Program-made: the position numbers and the translations under genes
Source of the DNA: Hypomesus transpacificus
Taxonomy: Eukaryota > Chordata > Actinopteri > Osmeriformes > Osmeridae
Reading direction: 5' to 3'
Length of the DNA stretch: 64,000 nucleotides
Assembly (NCBI RefSeq): GCF_021917145.1
Contig: NC_061077.1
Coordinates: 14,589,420 to 14,653,419 of the forward strand
The notes under the pieces: model-generated
The model's input: only the letters and a program-made list of their open reading frames with translations
Told to the model about the DNA's origin: nothing
The model's database searches: none
Shown: positions 43,908 through 56,600 of the stretch, one piece after another
Layout of the letters: each line of letters begins with the position of its first letter
Numbering within the stretch: position 1 is the stretch's first letter

Positions 43908-46900
43908 TTAGCTGTCCTTCTTCTCTCTGGTCATCTTGATCATGGTCTCTGGTGAGCGGTAGAGGAAGATAAGCTTCTCAACCATTGTTTCCTCCAGCTC
44001 CATCTCACCTGTCTCCCTCACCACAAAGATGTCTGTACAGAGCTTCAGAACACGGTCTACACAAGGCAGTTCCTCAAACATGATAGAGCGTGAAATCCCG
44101 TTGAAGAACTCCCGGACAAATTTCCCGATGACCAACACCACTGACATGTACAGACCCACAATGCTGTGGAAGAGAAGGATAGATCAAGGGGTTTTAGGCA
44201 AGAAGAGGCTTGGGTGTGGATGTGTGTATATATGTTGTGACAACCAGTGAGTGTGACCGCTGAGACAAATACAATTTACAAGACCTGAGGCAGAAAACAA
44301 TGCGTTTTAAAATTAAACAAAAAGTGACAACAGAAAACTAGTCTTCCAGGGAGCTTCGATCCACCCTTGTTGGCCACTCACGCCTGTTCGTGAGGCACCC
44401 CAAAACTATTTTGTAACTATTATGTTATCTGCCAGGAGTGTTCATGCTGGTGACTGGCTCTCACCCTTTCTCTCTCAGACTCCCTCTGGCTTAAGGCTCT
44501 ACTCCCTCCTGAGCCCTGTCAGCCATTTTGCTTAGGGAGCAGGAAACAGCTCGACGTTAATGCCCATGACCGGGCTGTAAGGGCCGCTCTTCCTGGTTTG
44601 ACCCTCTGGGGATGTCACAATTGCGTGTGTGGTATGCGTATACGTGTCGTATGCATGTGCGTGTGTATAGCCTATGTGTGGTATGCGTGTGTGACCTACC
44701 CGTGTCCTGCCAGGAAGCCCAAACTGGATGGGCTGACCTTGTTGTTGAACACTCCTATCTCAATGCTGCCACAGCTGCTCTGGACATGGATGGGACCTGG
44801 AGCACACTCCTCCACCACCCACCACTGACCCCCCTCACTCCCATTGCTGCGCTGCAGCTTTATGGACAGGGGGCGGAAGAAGGCGAAGGTTTTTATGTCG
44901 TCTGGCCGGTCAGAGTGCTCTGGAAGGAACAGATGGAAACAAAGGAGGAACAGAGAAGTATAGAGAGGCAGAGAATGACAAGGTGGGTCAGCAAGGAAAA
45001 GACAGAAAGAGGAGTTGTAGAAAGTGGAGAAAAGAAAGAGAGGCAGGTGTGGTGTTTGTGACTAAAGGGCTGTATCGTTCTCTTGCACTATCTGTATTTT
45101 TAGGTTAAATTGTAAATTATGGCTACTTATATTTTATTTTTTATTTTTTACTCCCCTTAGTATTAGCTAGACCCCCCTTAGTATTAGCTAGACTTTGCTC
45201 CTTTTGTATAGTTAGTCCACATATTTAAGTTTCAATATTCCTATATGTTTAATGTATGCACCTCCCTGCCAAAGTTAATTCCTTGTTTGTGCAAACATTC
45301 ATGGTGAATAAAATCCCTTCTGATTCTGATTCTGAGACACATACCTGTATGTAAAATGTGTAACTATGTTCAAACCTGAGTAACACTTTGTAAGCCTTTT
45401 ATGTATTATATACAGTCCATCTAGTTTCAAGTTTTAATTGTCAGGTGCACAGAACAACACAAGGTCAGACTAGGCACTGAAATTCTTGGGACAAGACAAT
45501 GCAAAGCAACCTGGCATAACATAACATAAGTACTAAGAATATAGATTACATCTATGATAAGCTAAAATAGAATAGAAATAAAATAATAATAAATCTCCTA
45601 AATATACAAAATGGTTTGCAATATACAATACAATGTACTAGACCTCTAATACACATAATGACCTATACTAACCTTATAGACTTAACTAAAAGACAAGACC
45701 TACATTAACCTAAGACAAGTGGGCAAAGTACGTGCAGTAGTGCAATAATTTACTGAAAGTGTGTTAAGTGACTAATGAGAAATGTATCAATGTAAAGTAA
45801 CCAGTGAGAAATGTATCAATGTCCATATCAATGTCCATTCAGAAGCCTGCTGACCCTTGGATGGAAACCATTGGAACTTCCATTCTACTGGAACTTCTAC
45901 AGGAACTTCCATTCCCTGTGTTGGAGTGAGAGTCAGAGTGTTACTACTTACCGACCTGTAGTCTGGACGCCATCTTGGATTCTGGGCCAGAGGGCCCTCG
46001 GATGAACTTGGGTAGTAGGTTGTGAATAATCCTGTCAAACGGAACAAGAGAGACTGAACAACAAGGGAAGGTCAAATCTTCTCTACAAAGGTAGTTTGTT
46101 TGATGGGGTTTTATTGATAAAGGGCCCCAAAAGCCTCTAAGTCAGCAAGAGCTGGAATTTATGATGACTCACACAGGTTCACTGTGTGTCCCTTTAAGCA
46201 TCCGGATTAATGCGTCTCTCAGCACTTGGTCCTCATACTTCACAGTGTGTTCTCCCACTGACTCTGCGTGCTCCGACAGAGAGGCATTTCTGGACACAAC
46301 ACACACACACACAGAGACACACACTCACACACAAACGTACAAGCATATTTGAAGCCATACACATAGAAGTCCAGGGGCTGGTGCTAGTGAGCATGCTCCA
46401 CCTGAGCAGTGTCCAATGGAGGGTGATGTATATGTGGGAGGAGTTGCTGAGCTCCTGGATCATGGCTTCTCTGCTGGCTGGGCTGATGGTCCACAGCAGA
46501 CTGGCATCACTCTTGAGCTTAGCCGTCACAAGGTCCTCGGCCCCGTAGTTCACTATGAACTGCATCGCTGACTGGGGGAGTGAGAAGGAGGGATGGCCGG
46601 GGGGGGGGAGTGAGTGTGAGAAAGAGGCAGAGAGTGGACATGGATGAAGGCAGACAGGTGAATTTCAGGTTTGGGTTCAGGGGGGTGATGGGAAGGCTTA
46701 CTGGATGAGTGGCATAGCGGTTGGTAAGACGGTTGAAGCCCGCTCCAGAGTATGGAACCAGGTTCTGCTCTTGGGCACTCATGGTGAACAGAGGCTGTGA
46801 AGGCAGACACACACACACACACGTCATCACTGGTCAGCAGTCACAGTGGGGGAGAGGGCAGAGACAGATTAAGAGTTCCTATTTTAGTGGGTTACTGCCT

Positions 46901-47665
46901 ACCTCATATCCTGCTATGCCTAGCTGGATGGACACATCAAGAGGCTGATTGATCACCCCTGCCACTGATTTGACCAATGACATGAAGAGAAGAGGGAACC
47001 AGATGATGCAAATGAGTGCGAAGATGATGAAGCCTCCCATCCCATACTTCACCACCTTCTTCTTCTTCTGGCCAGGCACGTGGGGGTATTTCTGGAGCAA
47101 CACATCACTCGTATGATCTCCAGAAACCAGACAGTGTTCGACTTGAGCACTCGATCTTGTGTTGAAGTTGCATTCAAATTCCTCATTGATTCACACAAGC
47201 AATTTGTGTAGATCTAGTCTGGGGGGAGCACGTGTGCACACTGACCTTCTCCGACTCCCTCCCGCACCTGAGGATGAAGATGTTGGCGTAGATGTCCTCC
47301 ACACAGATCCAGCTGGACAGGCTGAGGGTGGTGTCGGTCCAGACCCAGTCCATCACTGCCCGCATCTCAGTCAGGAATGGAACCATCCGGAAGCTGAGTG
47401 CGTGGGGAGAGAGGAGGAGGAAGGCAAGGTAACTCATATCATTTGGCTTGTGTCCAGTACTGAGTATTTCTGAGATTCATCCATCTGAGAGGTGAACCGT
47501 CCTCACCCCTGGAAAAGGAAGAGGTTGAGGAAGTTGTAGTTCTTGGTGAGGAAGTTTCCCAAGACGCGGTTGGGGTAGCCACACTTGATCTGATAGGCTG
47601 ACAGGCCAAAGTAGATACACTTTACGAAGTACCAGAGCTGGGCCACTTTGTTCTGGTTGAACCTC
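43908..47665 (-). CDS. piezo2-like: Piezo pore module: anchor, outer helix, cap, inner helix, C-terminal domain
   Basis: Exons 5' to 3': 47507-47665, 47246-47393, 46903-47091, 46702-46794, 46402-46571, 46173-46289, 45952-46031, 44700-44919, 43908-44163. The anchor reads [20 protein letters not shown] and [20 protein letters not shown]. The basic [15 protein letters not shown] precedes the outer helix [20 protein letters not shown]. The cap follows ([16 protein letters not shown] onward). [20 protein letters not shown] leads into the inner helix [17 protein letters not shown], keeping the Leu-Val gate region and the IMFEELP motif below it. The tail is [14 protein letters not shown]; the Trp of the usual MIKWTRE is Met here. 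Introns carry LINE pieces (45.1-45.9 kb). Confidence 0.93.
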
Positions 47666-50600
47666 CTGAAACATGTAACGGAACCCAGTAACATCAGACA
47701 TCATAGATCAGACAAGGTTTCTTACACATACACACAGAGAAAATTCCTTGGACATCAACATCAAAATGCACTCTGTGATCCTTGGGATGGATTATGTCAA
47801 ACATAATTGTACATTGATGCAGGAAAATGCAGGAAATCGCAATTTCTTCCACAGGATGGCCCTGACTTAAACCATATATTTAACTGAAATAAACCAAACT
47901 GTAACCTAGCCAGGTCCTAACTTAACCTAACCACGAGTTACCATCCAATAGTCACTGATGTCAAATTCAGTACGTTAACATCTCATTTGGGCAACACAGC
48001 TTTTTCAGTTGGAGAACTCCGACCTCTCTGTGACCCCAGGCAAGATGAAGAACATCCAGAAGTGGATTCCAAACACCAGGCCCACTTGAAACACACACTT
48101 CCCCATCAGGGTCTTCTTTAGATAGAGGGCCCGGTCCACGATCATGGTGCCAAACTGGATCAGCAGCATGACCAGGAAGGCCTCAGGAACCTGGTCCTCA
48201 GACAGAGACTCTGTGATGTCTGCTGATGCACTGTGTTTCTGAGGGGACGACAACACACAGGTAAGGAGAGGAGAGTACAAGGGAGGACAGTATTTTAAAA
48301 GGATAGGAGACATGTCTTTTCTCCTCTCTCCAACTCCATAGGTACTAACCCCAAAGGCCCAGTATCCGAATATGATGACGATGAAGTTGACGACATCAAT
48401 GATGAACATAAGAGTGTAGACGTCACACACTGGGCTGTACTCTGGGTGGATGATGTCATAAAAGAACTGCCTGATGGGAAGGTAGATGTGTAGCGCTCTG
48501 TAGAGACAGCAACAACACAGATGAATATCAAACTAACATCCAAGTTAGAGATATAAGGCTGACCCAAAGACCACCCAGTGTCAGATTAGGATTTAAAAAA
48601 AAAAGTGATTTTGTTTGAATCTAAGTGCTCACACTTCTATGACTGCAGCCTTGGCCTCCAGAATCCTCTCTCTGATCTGCTGCTTGAGTCTCTCTTTCCT
48701 GGTCAGGGGAACCTTAGAGTGGCCTCTCCTCCTCTTGGAGTGGCGATTCTTAACCTGCACGCCTCCTGTGGAATAGTGGCAGTTCGTCGACAGGCAGCCA
48801 GGTAAAAGCTGAATTCAATCAGGTAGGAATGCTAAACTAGTCCAAAACACAATGCTAACACAGCAGCATCTCTCCACCACCAACAGACAAACACAACACA
48901 CAATGCTCAAATAGTCCCCAAAAGTTTCTTAGTTAACTTTGACTTTAGATGATCCACTTCAATGAAGAAATCCACCTGTCAAGGTGTCAGTACTGTATAT
49001 GTGACCCTTCATAGAGCACCACTAGTGTGATGTATCTGTTAGAACATGCTAGTCCCGTGTACCGTTCTCTGTGGAGCTGTCCCCCTTCCGTCTGCAAAAC
49101 CATGATGTAGTGGAGGCCTGGAGGGGAAGGAATGGCACCCGTCGCTTCCCTGCCCCCTTCTCTCCTCTCTCTCCTGCCATCTTTTTCTTCTCTGTCTTCT
49201 TCTTCAGCTTCTTGAAGAAGTCAGGCATCTCCACTTCTTTGTTGTCCCACAAGCCGTGGCACTGCAGAGGTGACGACAGGACAGGTGAGAGAGTTGAGGC
49301 AGTGACATCAACAGCACAGACCTAGGCTTGTCTACTGTCTGGTAGGAGTAGGAGCCAGTTGGTTCACAGCAGGATGTATTCTTTCACATATTCACTGACA
49401 CACACTTTTATTCAGACGTGTGGGTTGTATCTCTACTATCAGATACGAATACACACACACACACACAGTCAGTAGACCTTAAGGATGGAGCGATGGAAGA
49501 AGAGAGCGAGTAGTTGAATCAGGTCGAAAAGGACATATCCGTCTTTCTTCTCCACGCCGACGATGTTGGGCAGGGCGAAGGGACGGTCTGCGTTGATGCC
49601 GCGGTAGGCTGAGGTGGCCCAGGGGAAGAAGCCAAACTGGAAGAAATACTTCACCACCACAGTCAGCTGGGAGAGAGGGGAGTCATACAGCATACAGTTC
49701 AGAACACATTTAGATGTGCATGCACTATCTGTACAGTACGTGTGTGTGTGTGTGTACCTCTGTGTATATAATAGCAGCCATCCAGAAGCGTTTGGTGGGC
49801 CTGGGGACAGACAGCATGGCCCAGAGGAAGATGAGGATGGGGAGGATCAGGGTGAGCATCGAGGCAGACACAACGTGGTTGAGGATGATGACAAAGTAGC
49901 ACAGCATCTCTGACTGGGACACCATGATGTTGTAGAGGGCCAGTGACAGGCGCAGGTGTCTGGGCAGAGACTGGTAGAACTTATCCGACTCGCCAATCTC
50001 ATCATTGTCAAACATGCTGCAGGGGAGAAGGGGGCCGAGAGAAATATATGAGATAATTATAATGCGTAAAAAGAAAAATAAATCTTAATTGGCAAAGTTA
50101 AATAGCGTGATCGTGCCCACAACACCATTTTATACACATCATTTAATATGAATTCAGTTGAACCTTTTATCCGAAGCGATGTCCAAACAACATCAGCACA
50201 GCCATGGATGGACTAATGAACTAATAATAACAGTATCATGCAACAGTATGTTGGTGTTCAGAAAACCAAGGAGTGGTGTGTATTTATTCAAGCCCTGTGG
50301 ACAGGAATGGTTTCTGGATGAGCTAACACATTTAAAAACTACATATCCCATGATGACCCACTTGTTAAGAAGGAGCTCGCTGGCAGTGAGGTTCCTGGTC
50401 TCCTGGCTCAATGGCCTGGGGGAGTCTGGGAGATCCACGCTCAGCCCCTCACGGTCCACGACCTCCAGGAGATCAGCTTTCTCCTCCTCCTCCACCTCCT
50501 CCTCCTCCTCCTCCTCCTCCTCCTCCTCCTCCTCCTCCTCCTCCTCCTCCTCCTCCTCCTCCTCCTCCTCTTCTTCTCTCCACTGCTCCTGTCCCTGTGC

Positions 50601-53600
50601 TCCTTCTCTCCACTCCTCCTCTTGGTCAGCCGTGTCCGCCTCCCCTTGCTTCTGCTCCTCCTGTTCTTCCTCTTTAGACTGGGGCTCTGTCTCTCTGTCC
50701 TCCCCCTCAGCATCTTCAAGGCTGTTGTACAGTCATACCCAGACATACAGCCAGGGGTCAAAAGAGACACTTCTTTCTGACAGGAAGGAGAGGGGAGACC
50801 TGAGACCAGACATGAAAACAAACATGTACCCCCTGACCCCTGACCTGGGAGGAGGCTCGTCACTCTCCACATTGGCCATCTTGAGAAGCTTGCGTCTGAG
50901 CTCGTGGACGGGAGGCTCCAGGAGAGGAGGGTCTTCCAGGTCATCCTGGGTGGGCTGACGAGACATCAGCAGGGTATCATCTGTCATGCAGCTGGGACGA
51001 AACACACAAACAGGCCACCCCCCCGCACACACATCATTTAGTTCCAAAAACTAAAATTGGTATATTTTTTTGTATGTTGGTATGGTAATGTATAACAGCC
51101 GACCTGGAAATACTGCTGCCCCAGGACAGCTTGGAATGGGCGTGCCTCAGCTTGACGTAGCCCCGGGGGGAGGAGGGGAGGGGCGGGGGCGAGGAGGCGG
51201 GGGTCAGAGGTACCTCATCCTCGTCATCCAGCGAGGCCAGCGTGCTCTGTCTGGACCTCCAGTTGTCATAGAAACGCTTCACGCTGTCCTGAGACACTTC
51301 CTTACCCTGGGGGCAGAGGGAGGGGGGAGAGTAGATATTTGAATAGATGTGTAACAATCTTAGCAATTTTAGCTCATATTTATCCAGAGTTATGCATAAG
51401 TCTGGCTCTGGAGGACAGGACAGGACTTGGCACTGTGTAACAATCTTAGCAATTTTAGCTCATATTTATCCAGAGTTATGCATAAGTCTGGCTCTGGAGG
51501 ACAGGACTTGAAGAAACTCTCAGAGGTGTGGTCATGTGGTCTAGCTGTGCTGCTGCCTGTGGAGAGGTCCTACCTTCTTTTGCTGCTCGTTCAGCAGGGC
51601 CCTCTCAAAGCGCAGCACCTTAGAAATGGCCAGGTTGTTTTTGCAAAAGGAGTTCAGGCCCTCTGTGAGGTCATCAATCAGCGACAGGAGGACGACCCAT
51701 CCGAATCTGAGAGTGTCCAGACAGCGCTGGAGAATATTCTCTGTGGGAGGAGCAACATCTCTTAAAAGATCAGTTCAGATGAGGTCATTCTAAAGCAGGT
51801 GATGTCATCCTAAATGAGCCAACAGCGGATAAAACAGCCATACTGTACTACAGCAGAAAATAGCATAGACCTTTCTCCTCATCGCCATCTTCATTCGGAC
51901 AGCTTTCTTCCAACTCATCCTCGCTGGAGTCTGCTCTGTCGATACCTGGGAGAGTACACACACACAGACACACAAGCACACATACACAAAGTACAGAAGT
52001 ACAGAAGTACTGTTACAGAAGAACACATACCTCAGCAGCTATGGTACTGTGCTCTGCGGTTCCTCACTTTTACCCTGCTGTCTCTGGAGCTCTCTCTTTG
52101 CTCTCCTCTTCTCCTCCTTTTTCATCTTCTTCTCCTCCTTCTTATGTCCTTTCAGTGCTGCCTTGGAGCTGGTTACCCAGGCATCATAGGCAAGCTGAGG
52201 ACCACACACACACACACACAGCCTGCAGGTTTATATTTATCTCAGAAATATTTATGCCCATCATCAGTGTTTATAGGGTAACTTTCATACAACATGGCGG
52301 ATCAGCAGGTTTCACCTGAAAGGCAGTTTTCTTCTTAGGTGGTGCATCTTCCTCTTTGCTCTCTTGAACCTCCTCCTCCTCTTCTTCACTGTCACTCTCA
52401 AACAGGTGATATCCACAAGAGTCCCCCACTGGAGGACCCAGGAAAATAATCTTTTAGTAGTACTCAATGGTAATTGTATTTTCTACAATGCACTCGACCA
52501 CTGTGATCACTAATCACTGGATGAGGGTGAAGATGCCTCAGCCCTGCCTCTGTGCCTCTGAACGTACAGTCCTGTTCTGACAGAGCAGCACTCACCTGTG
52601 GGCTGGGAGACCCATGGCTTCCACCATTGACCCTGGTCTCCCTGTCCTCCACTCTCTCTTCCCACACTCCCATCTGGAAAACACAGTCCCTCCTTCACTC
52701 CTTCATCCATGGCTACATCCATGTGGTCATTCGTTCAGTGAAAACGGCACTGAGAAACGGCACTGAGAACTTAATTCAATAATCATGTGATTCTGGATTT
52801 TACCATGTGTGTCCTGGACTGCAGGGGGTGCTGTTGTTCCGGAAGGTCCTGCAGGATGACTCGTTTGCTTGGACTTGATCTTCTCCATCCTAGAGAGAGA
52901 AGAGATCACCAAAGTACACATACAGTACAATGTCTCCTGTTTAGTAAAGCCTTACAGTTCTAGCCTGTCCTGCTTCAACTTGATTGGGGAGTGAAGGCAT
53001 CTGTGAGATCTAGAGATGTGATCCGTTTCTTACTGTTTCTTCAGCGTCTCCACAGATTTCTTCTCCATCTCCAACCTGGCAGCCACCAGCTTCTTCACCT
53101 TGGCCTCAAACAGCTCAGCTCCCCTGGAAACCACAGAGAGGGACTGAACCCTTAAATGCTAACCCCATCGACCCTGCTGGTCAGTTGGCCTCAGAGAGGC
53201 GAACTTAAAGCCAAACTTACAGATAGACATCATGAGTGACACAGCGCCATCCGAGGACTACTAAGAAAAAAAGACCGGCTGTGTTTGGAATGCGTTTGGG
53301 AAATTTAGAAACCAGCTAAATCTGGAGACTGACCTGGCGGCTAGGATCTTGGAGGCCCGGAGGTCTGACACCACGTACAGGAAGTAGTAGCTGAGGAAGA
53401 CTCGTCTCTGCACTAGGAGGACGGTGAAGCAGATGGCGTCCCACACGATGCCAGCCTCGCCCTCCGGCAGCTCACATTTGTCATCCGGGGCCGCTTCATC
53501 GCACAGGGGAATGAACACATACATCCAGAGATGAGACTACTCACACAGTACAGTACATACACGAAGGTATACACTGAAACAAAAGGGTTGCTGTTTATTT

Positions 53601-56600
53601 AAGAGATGCTCTTACGGATATCGTAGCCCTTAATGGTGCAGACCATGCTGAAGGCCTGGATGAGCCAGCAACCATTTTTCAGCAGGCTGTCCAGGTACGC
53701 ACAGGAGCCAAGCTGTGATGCACACGCACATTAGCAGCACTATAAAGAGGTGTATTAACAATAGCCTGTCTTTCCATAAGTGCATGGGATGCCCATGACG
53801 TAAAGGAAACTCCTTCATCACAACAGCACTCTGGCTCCATAATCAACATCTGAGTCAACTGCCAGAGAGAAGAGCAGACTTACAGACAACAGGTTCTTCA
53901 TGGCGATGACGAAGCAGGTGTAGCCAATCAGCCAGTCCCACAGACGCAGGATGTAGCGCACTGGCTTCATGAGCAGGCTGCCCCCAAACAACATGAAGTA
54001 GAAGCAGGCCACCAGGTAGCCCAGGCAGAAGAGGTTGATGCGTGTTGTGCCCGTGATGAAGATAAGACACAACACCAGCCAGAAGAAGTAGCTGAACGCA
54101 AACACCTTCACCATGTCCAAGTAGGACCTGGAGGGAGTGGACACGCAGGGGAAAAAGCAATGTTTTTATTATGTGTGTTTCTGTGTTTGTGTGTATGAGT
54201 GTGGTTGTGTGTGTCTGTGTACGTGTGTGAGTGTTTGTGTGTGTGTCCCAGACCTGCAGTGGAGGAAGTTGTTAACAGGGATATACTGGTTGAGGGAGCA
54301 GGGGTCCAGGCTGCGGCTGATCTCAACGTTCTCCCCGGCCAGGAGACGCACGGCCGCACGGTTCTCCTCCTGAAACACGTGCAACTGCAGCGCCGCACAC
54401 AGCAACAGGAAGTGGTCATCTGCAAACAAAACACAACTTCCACAAATGGCAGTCCTGCTTTCTTCCATGTAACAAGAAAAGACCAAATAATGGCAGACAA
54501 TTGATCATCCTATAACAGATTTCAAATCTGTCGGTTCTGATATTTTTGTGTCACTGTACATGGTGAGGCAGACTGACTCACATAGGATGAAGGAAGGGTT
54601 GGGCCTCATGGCAAAGTCTGGCATGTAGAACCACTTGATGATGTTGGAGGTCAGGGTCTGGCTGGAGGTCCTCCAGGGGTAGTCTGACAGAGAGGAGGAG
54701 GGGAGGAAAGGGGGGAGGGCACAAGAACACAACACAGCTCAGTTACTGTATTGGGTGGACACGCCTTTAAAAGTCAGCTTAAGGTATTTCTCTTTACTCC
54801 ATTCCTCAGAGTGACTGCCATTGAGTCACTGAGGCATTGTGTTACCGAGGCAGAAGGCAGGGGGCAGTCCGATGCAGAGCAGGTACTGGAGGATCATCAG
54901 GCCTGTTGTGAAGTAACAGTACTTGAGCCAAACCTCCCCAATGGCCTTTCTACGACGCCGGGACAGGACAGCCAATAGCGCGCAGGAGTGTAGCAGTGCG
55001 TAGAAATCCATACGCTGGCCAATCACATTCACTGCCACGATTAAGCACACCTGGGAAAAAGTGGTAAGTCCACATGTTATAGGCTGGAGGAACTGTCAGT
55101 CACATGTTGGCAAATATAGTCTTATGCAAACTTGCTGTTGGCATGGTCCCATATAAGTCTGTCAAGTCTGATTATGAAATTCAGATTTTAATCCTGAGGT
55201 ACCTCCAGTCCAAACTTGTAGTAGGCGTAGTTGACCATGTACTTGAGGCAGGGTAGGATGCCTTGGTCCAGGTGTTGCCGGGTGATTCCTTGGAAGATGA
55301 TGCTGAACGGAGGGGTCTTCAGGTCGTTATGGAGACGGTAGTAGAGCTGGTGACGGTGCACGGTCACCTCAAACAGAAGCACGCCCAGAACCATCAGGTG
55401 GTTCTGAGAAGGCATAGAACACGGAACCCTTAGAACTTTCAGAAACTTTTGGGAGAGTCACAGAACGATCAACAATATTACAGGTTAAATATCTAGAAAG
55501 CTCCTCCACACACACACACACGCACACACACACAAAAGAAACACCAAACCCCAAAATAATTTGAAGAATCCTTGTATCTAGTGAAATCATAATTGGGGCA
55601 AATATGTTATTTTTGTGGTATGTGTTCCTTAGTTCCTTAGTTAGATCTGCAGGTGTGTGAGTTTTCCCGAGGCAGGAGAGGAGGTCCTACCCGCAGGCAG
55701 GGGAGGATCCGCTCCTCACACTTCCTCAGCTCTCCACACCACACGGCTGGATCCACAGGTTCCACGTATAAAACTGACCTCTTCAGCAGCTCAGCCATGT
55801 TCCCTTCCAGAACCGGATCTGTTCCATTGACTGATAACAAATGCTGCAACACAGACACATATTACAGTACACACCACACATAGACATTTCTAGACAGTGT
55901 TTGGTTAAGGTCTGTCAGCAGGCGCTGGACTCACGTCGGTGCAGTTGGAGGAGTACTCAAGAGGCTTGATGACTTTGAGCTGATACATCATCTTACACAC
56001 CACCATGATGCAGGCCCACACACAGGATACACTGGAGGCAAGGGGCCGGAGGTGGGGCATGGGCAGGGCCAGAGTCCACAGCACCAGGAACAGGAAGTTC
56101 ATCAGGGACACCTGGAGCACACAGGCACACTTTTAGTAGCAGCGGATATGCACCTTGTAAAACGAGCAGTTATAGAAGGATGGTGTCTACTTGAAGGCAC
56201 ATCACACACACACACACACGCTCGGACCTCTTGCAAGGATACCCAGATGATAACAGTGGAGACAATCTTGAGGCTGTGGAGCTCTAGGATTCTCCAGCCT
56301 ATCTCCTGGGCCCTTTGGAGGCCTAGCAGGCCTTGCAGCAACAACAGGCTGGCTTGGTCTACAATCCGCGTCCACTTGCCCAATGGTTCCCCTGGGCTGC
56401 CTGAGACAAACAGGCACACAAATGTACACAAAACAACGACACCGAGGGACAAATGAGGCTCAAAACCCCTAAGCTAGTCTGCTAAGCTTAAGCCTGAGAT
56501 TTCATGTGGTATTTCACCGAGGTAAAAGCCTCCTGGTTCCTGTTTGGGTTCAGAAACCAATTGAATATGCTGGTACTGGTGGATGACACCAGTGTACCAG

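Noticed and set aside
46233..46565. 110-codon minus ORF as an alternative Piezo exon
   Set aside because: It reads through the intron and a CA repeat between exons 46402-46571 and 46173-46289; splice sites support two exons.
50158..50958. 266-codon plus-strand ORF with poly-Ser, and a minus ORF with poly-Arg, and a poly-Pro ORF
   Set aside because: All are other readings of the GAG repeat in the Piezo exon at 50,362-50,721.
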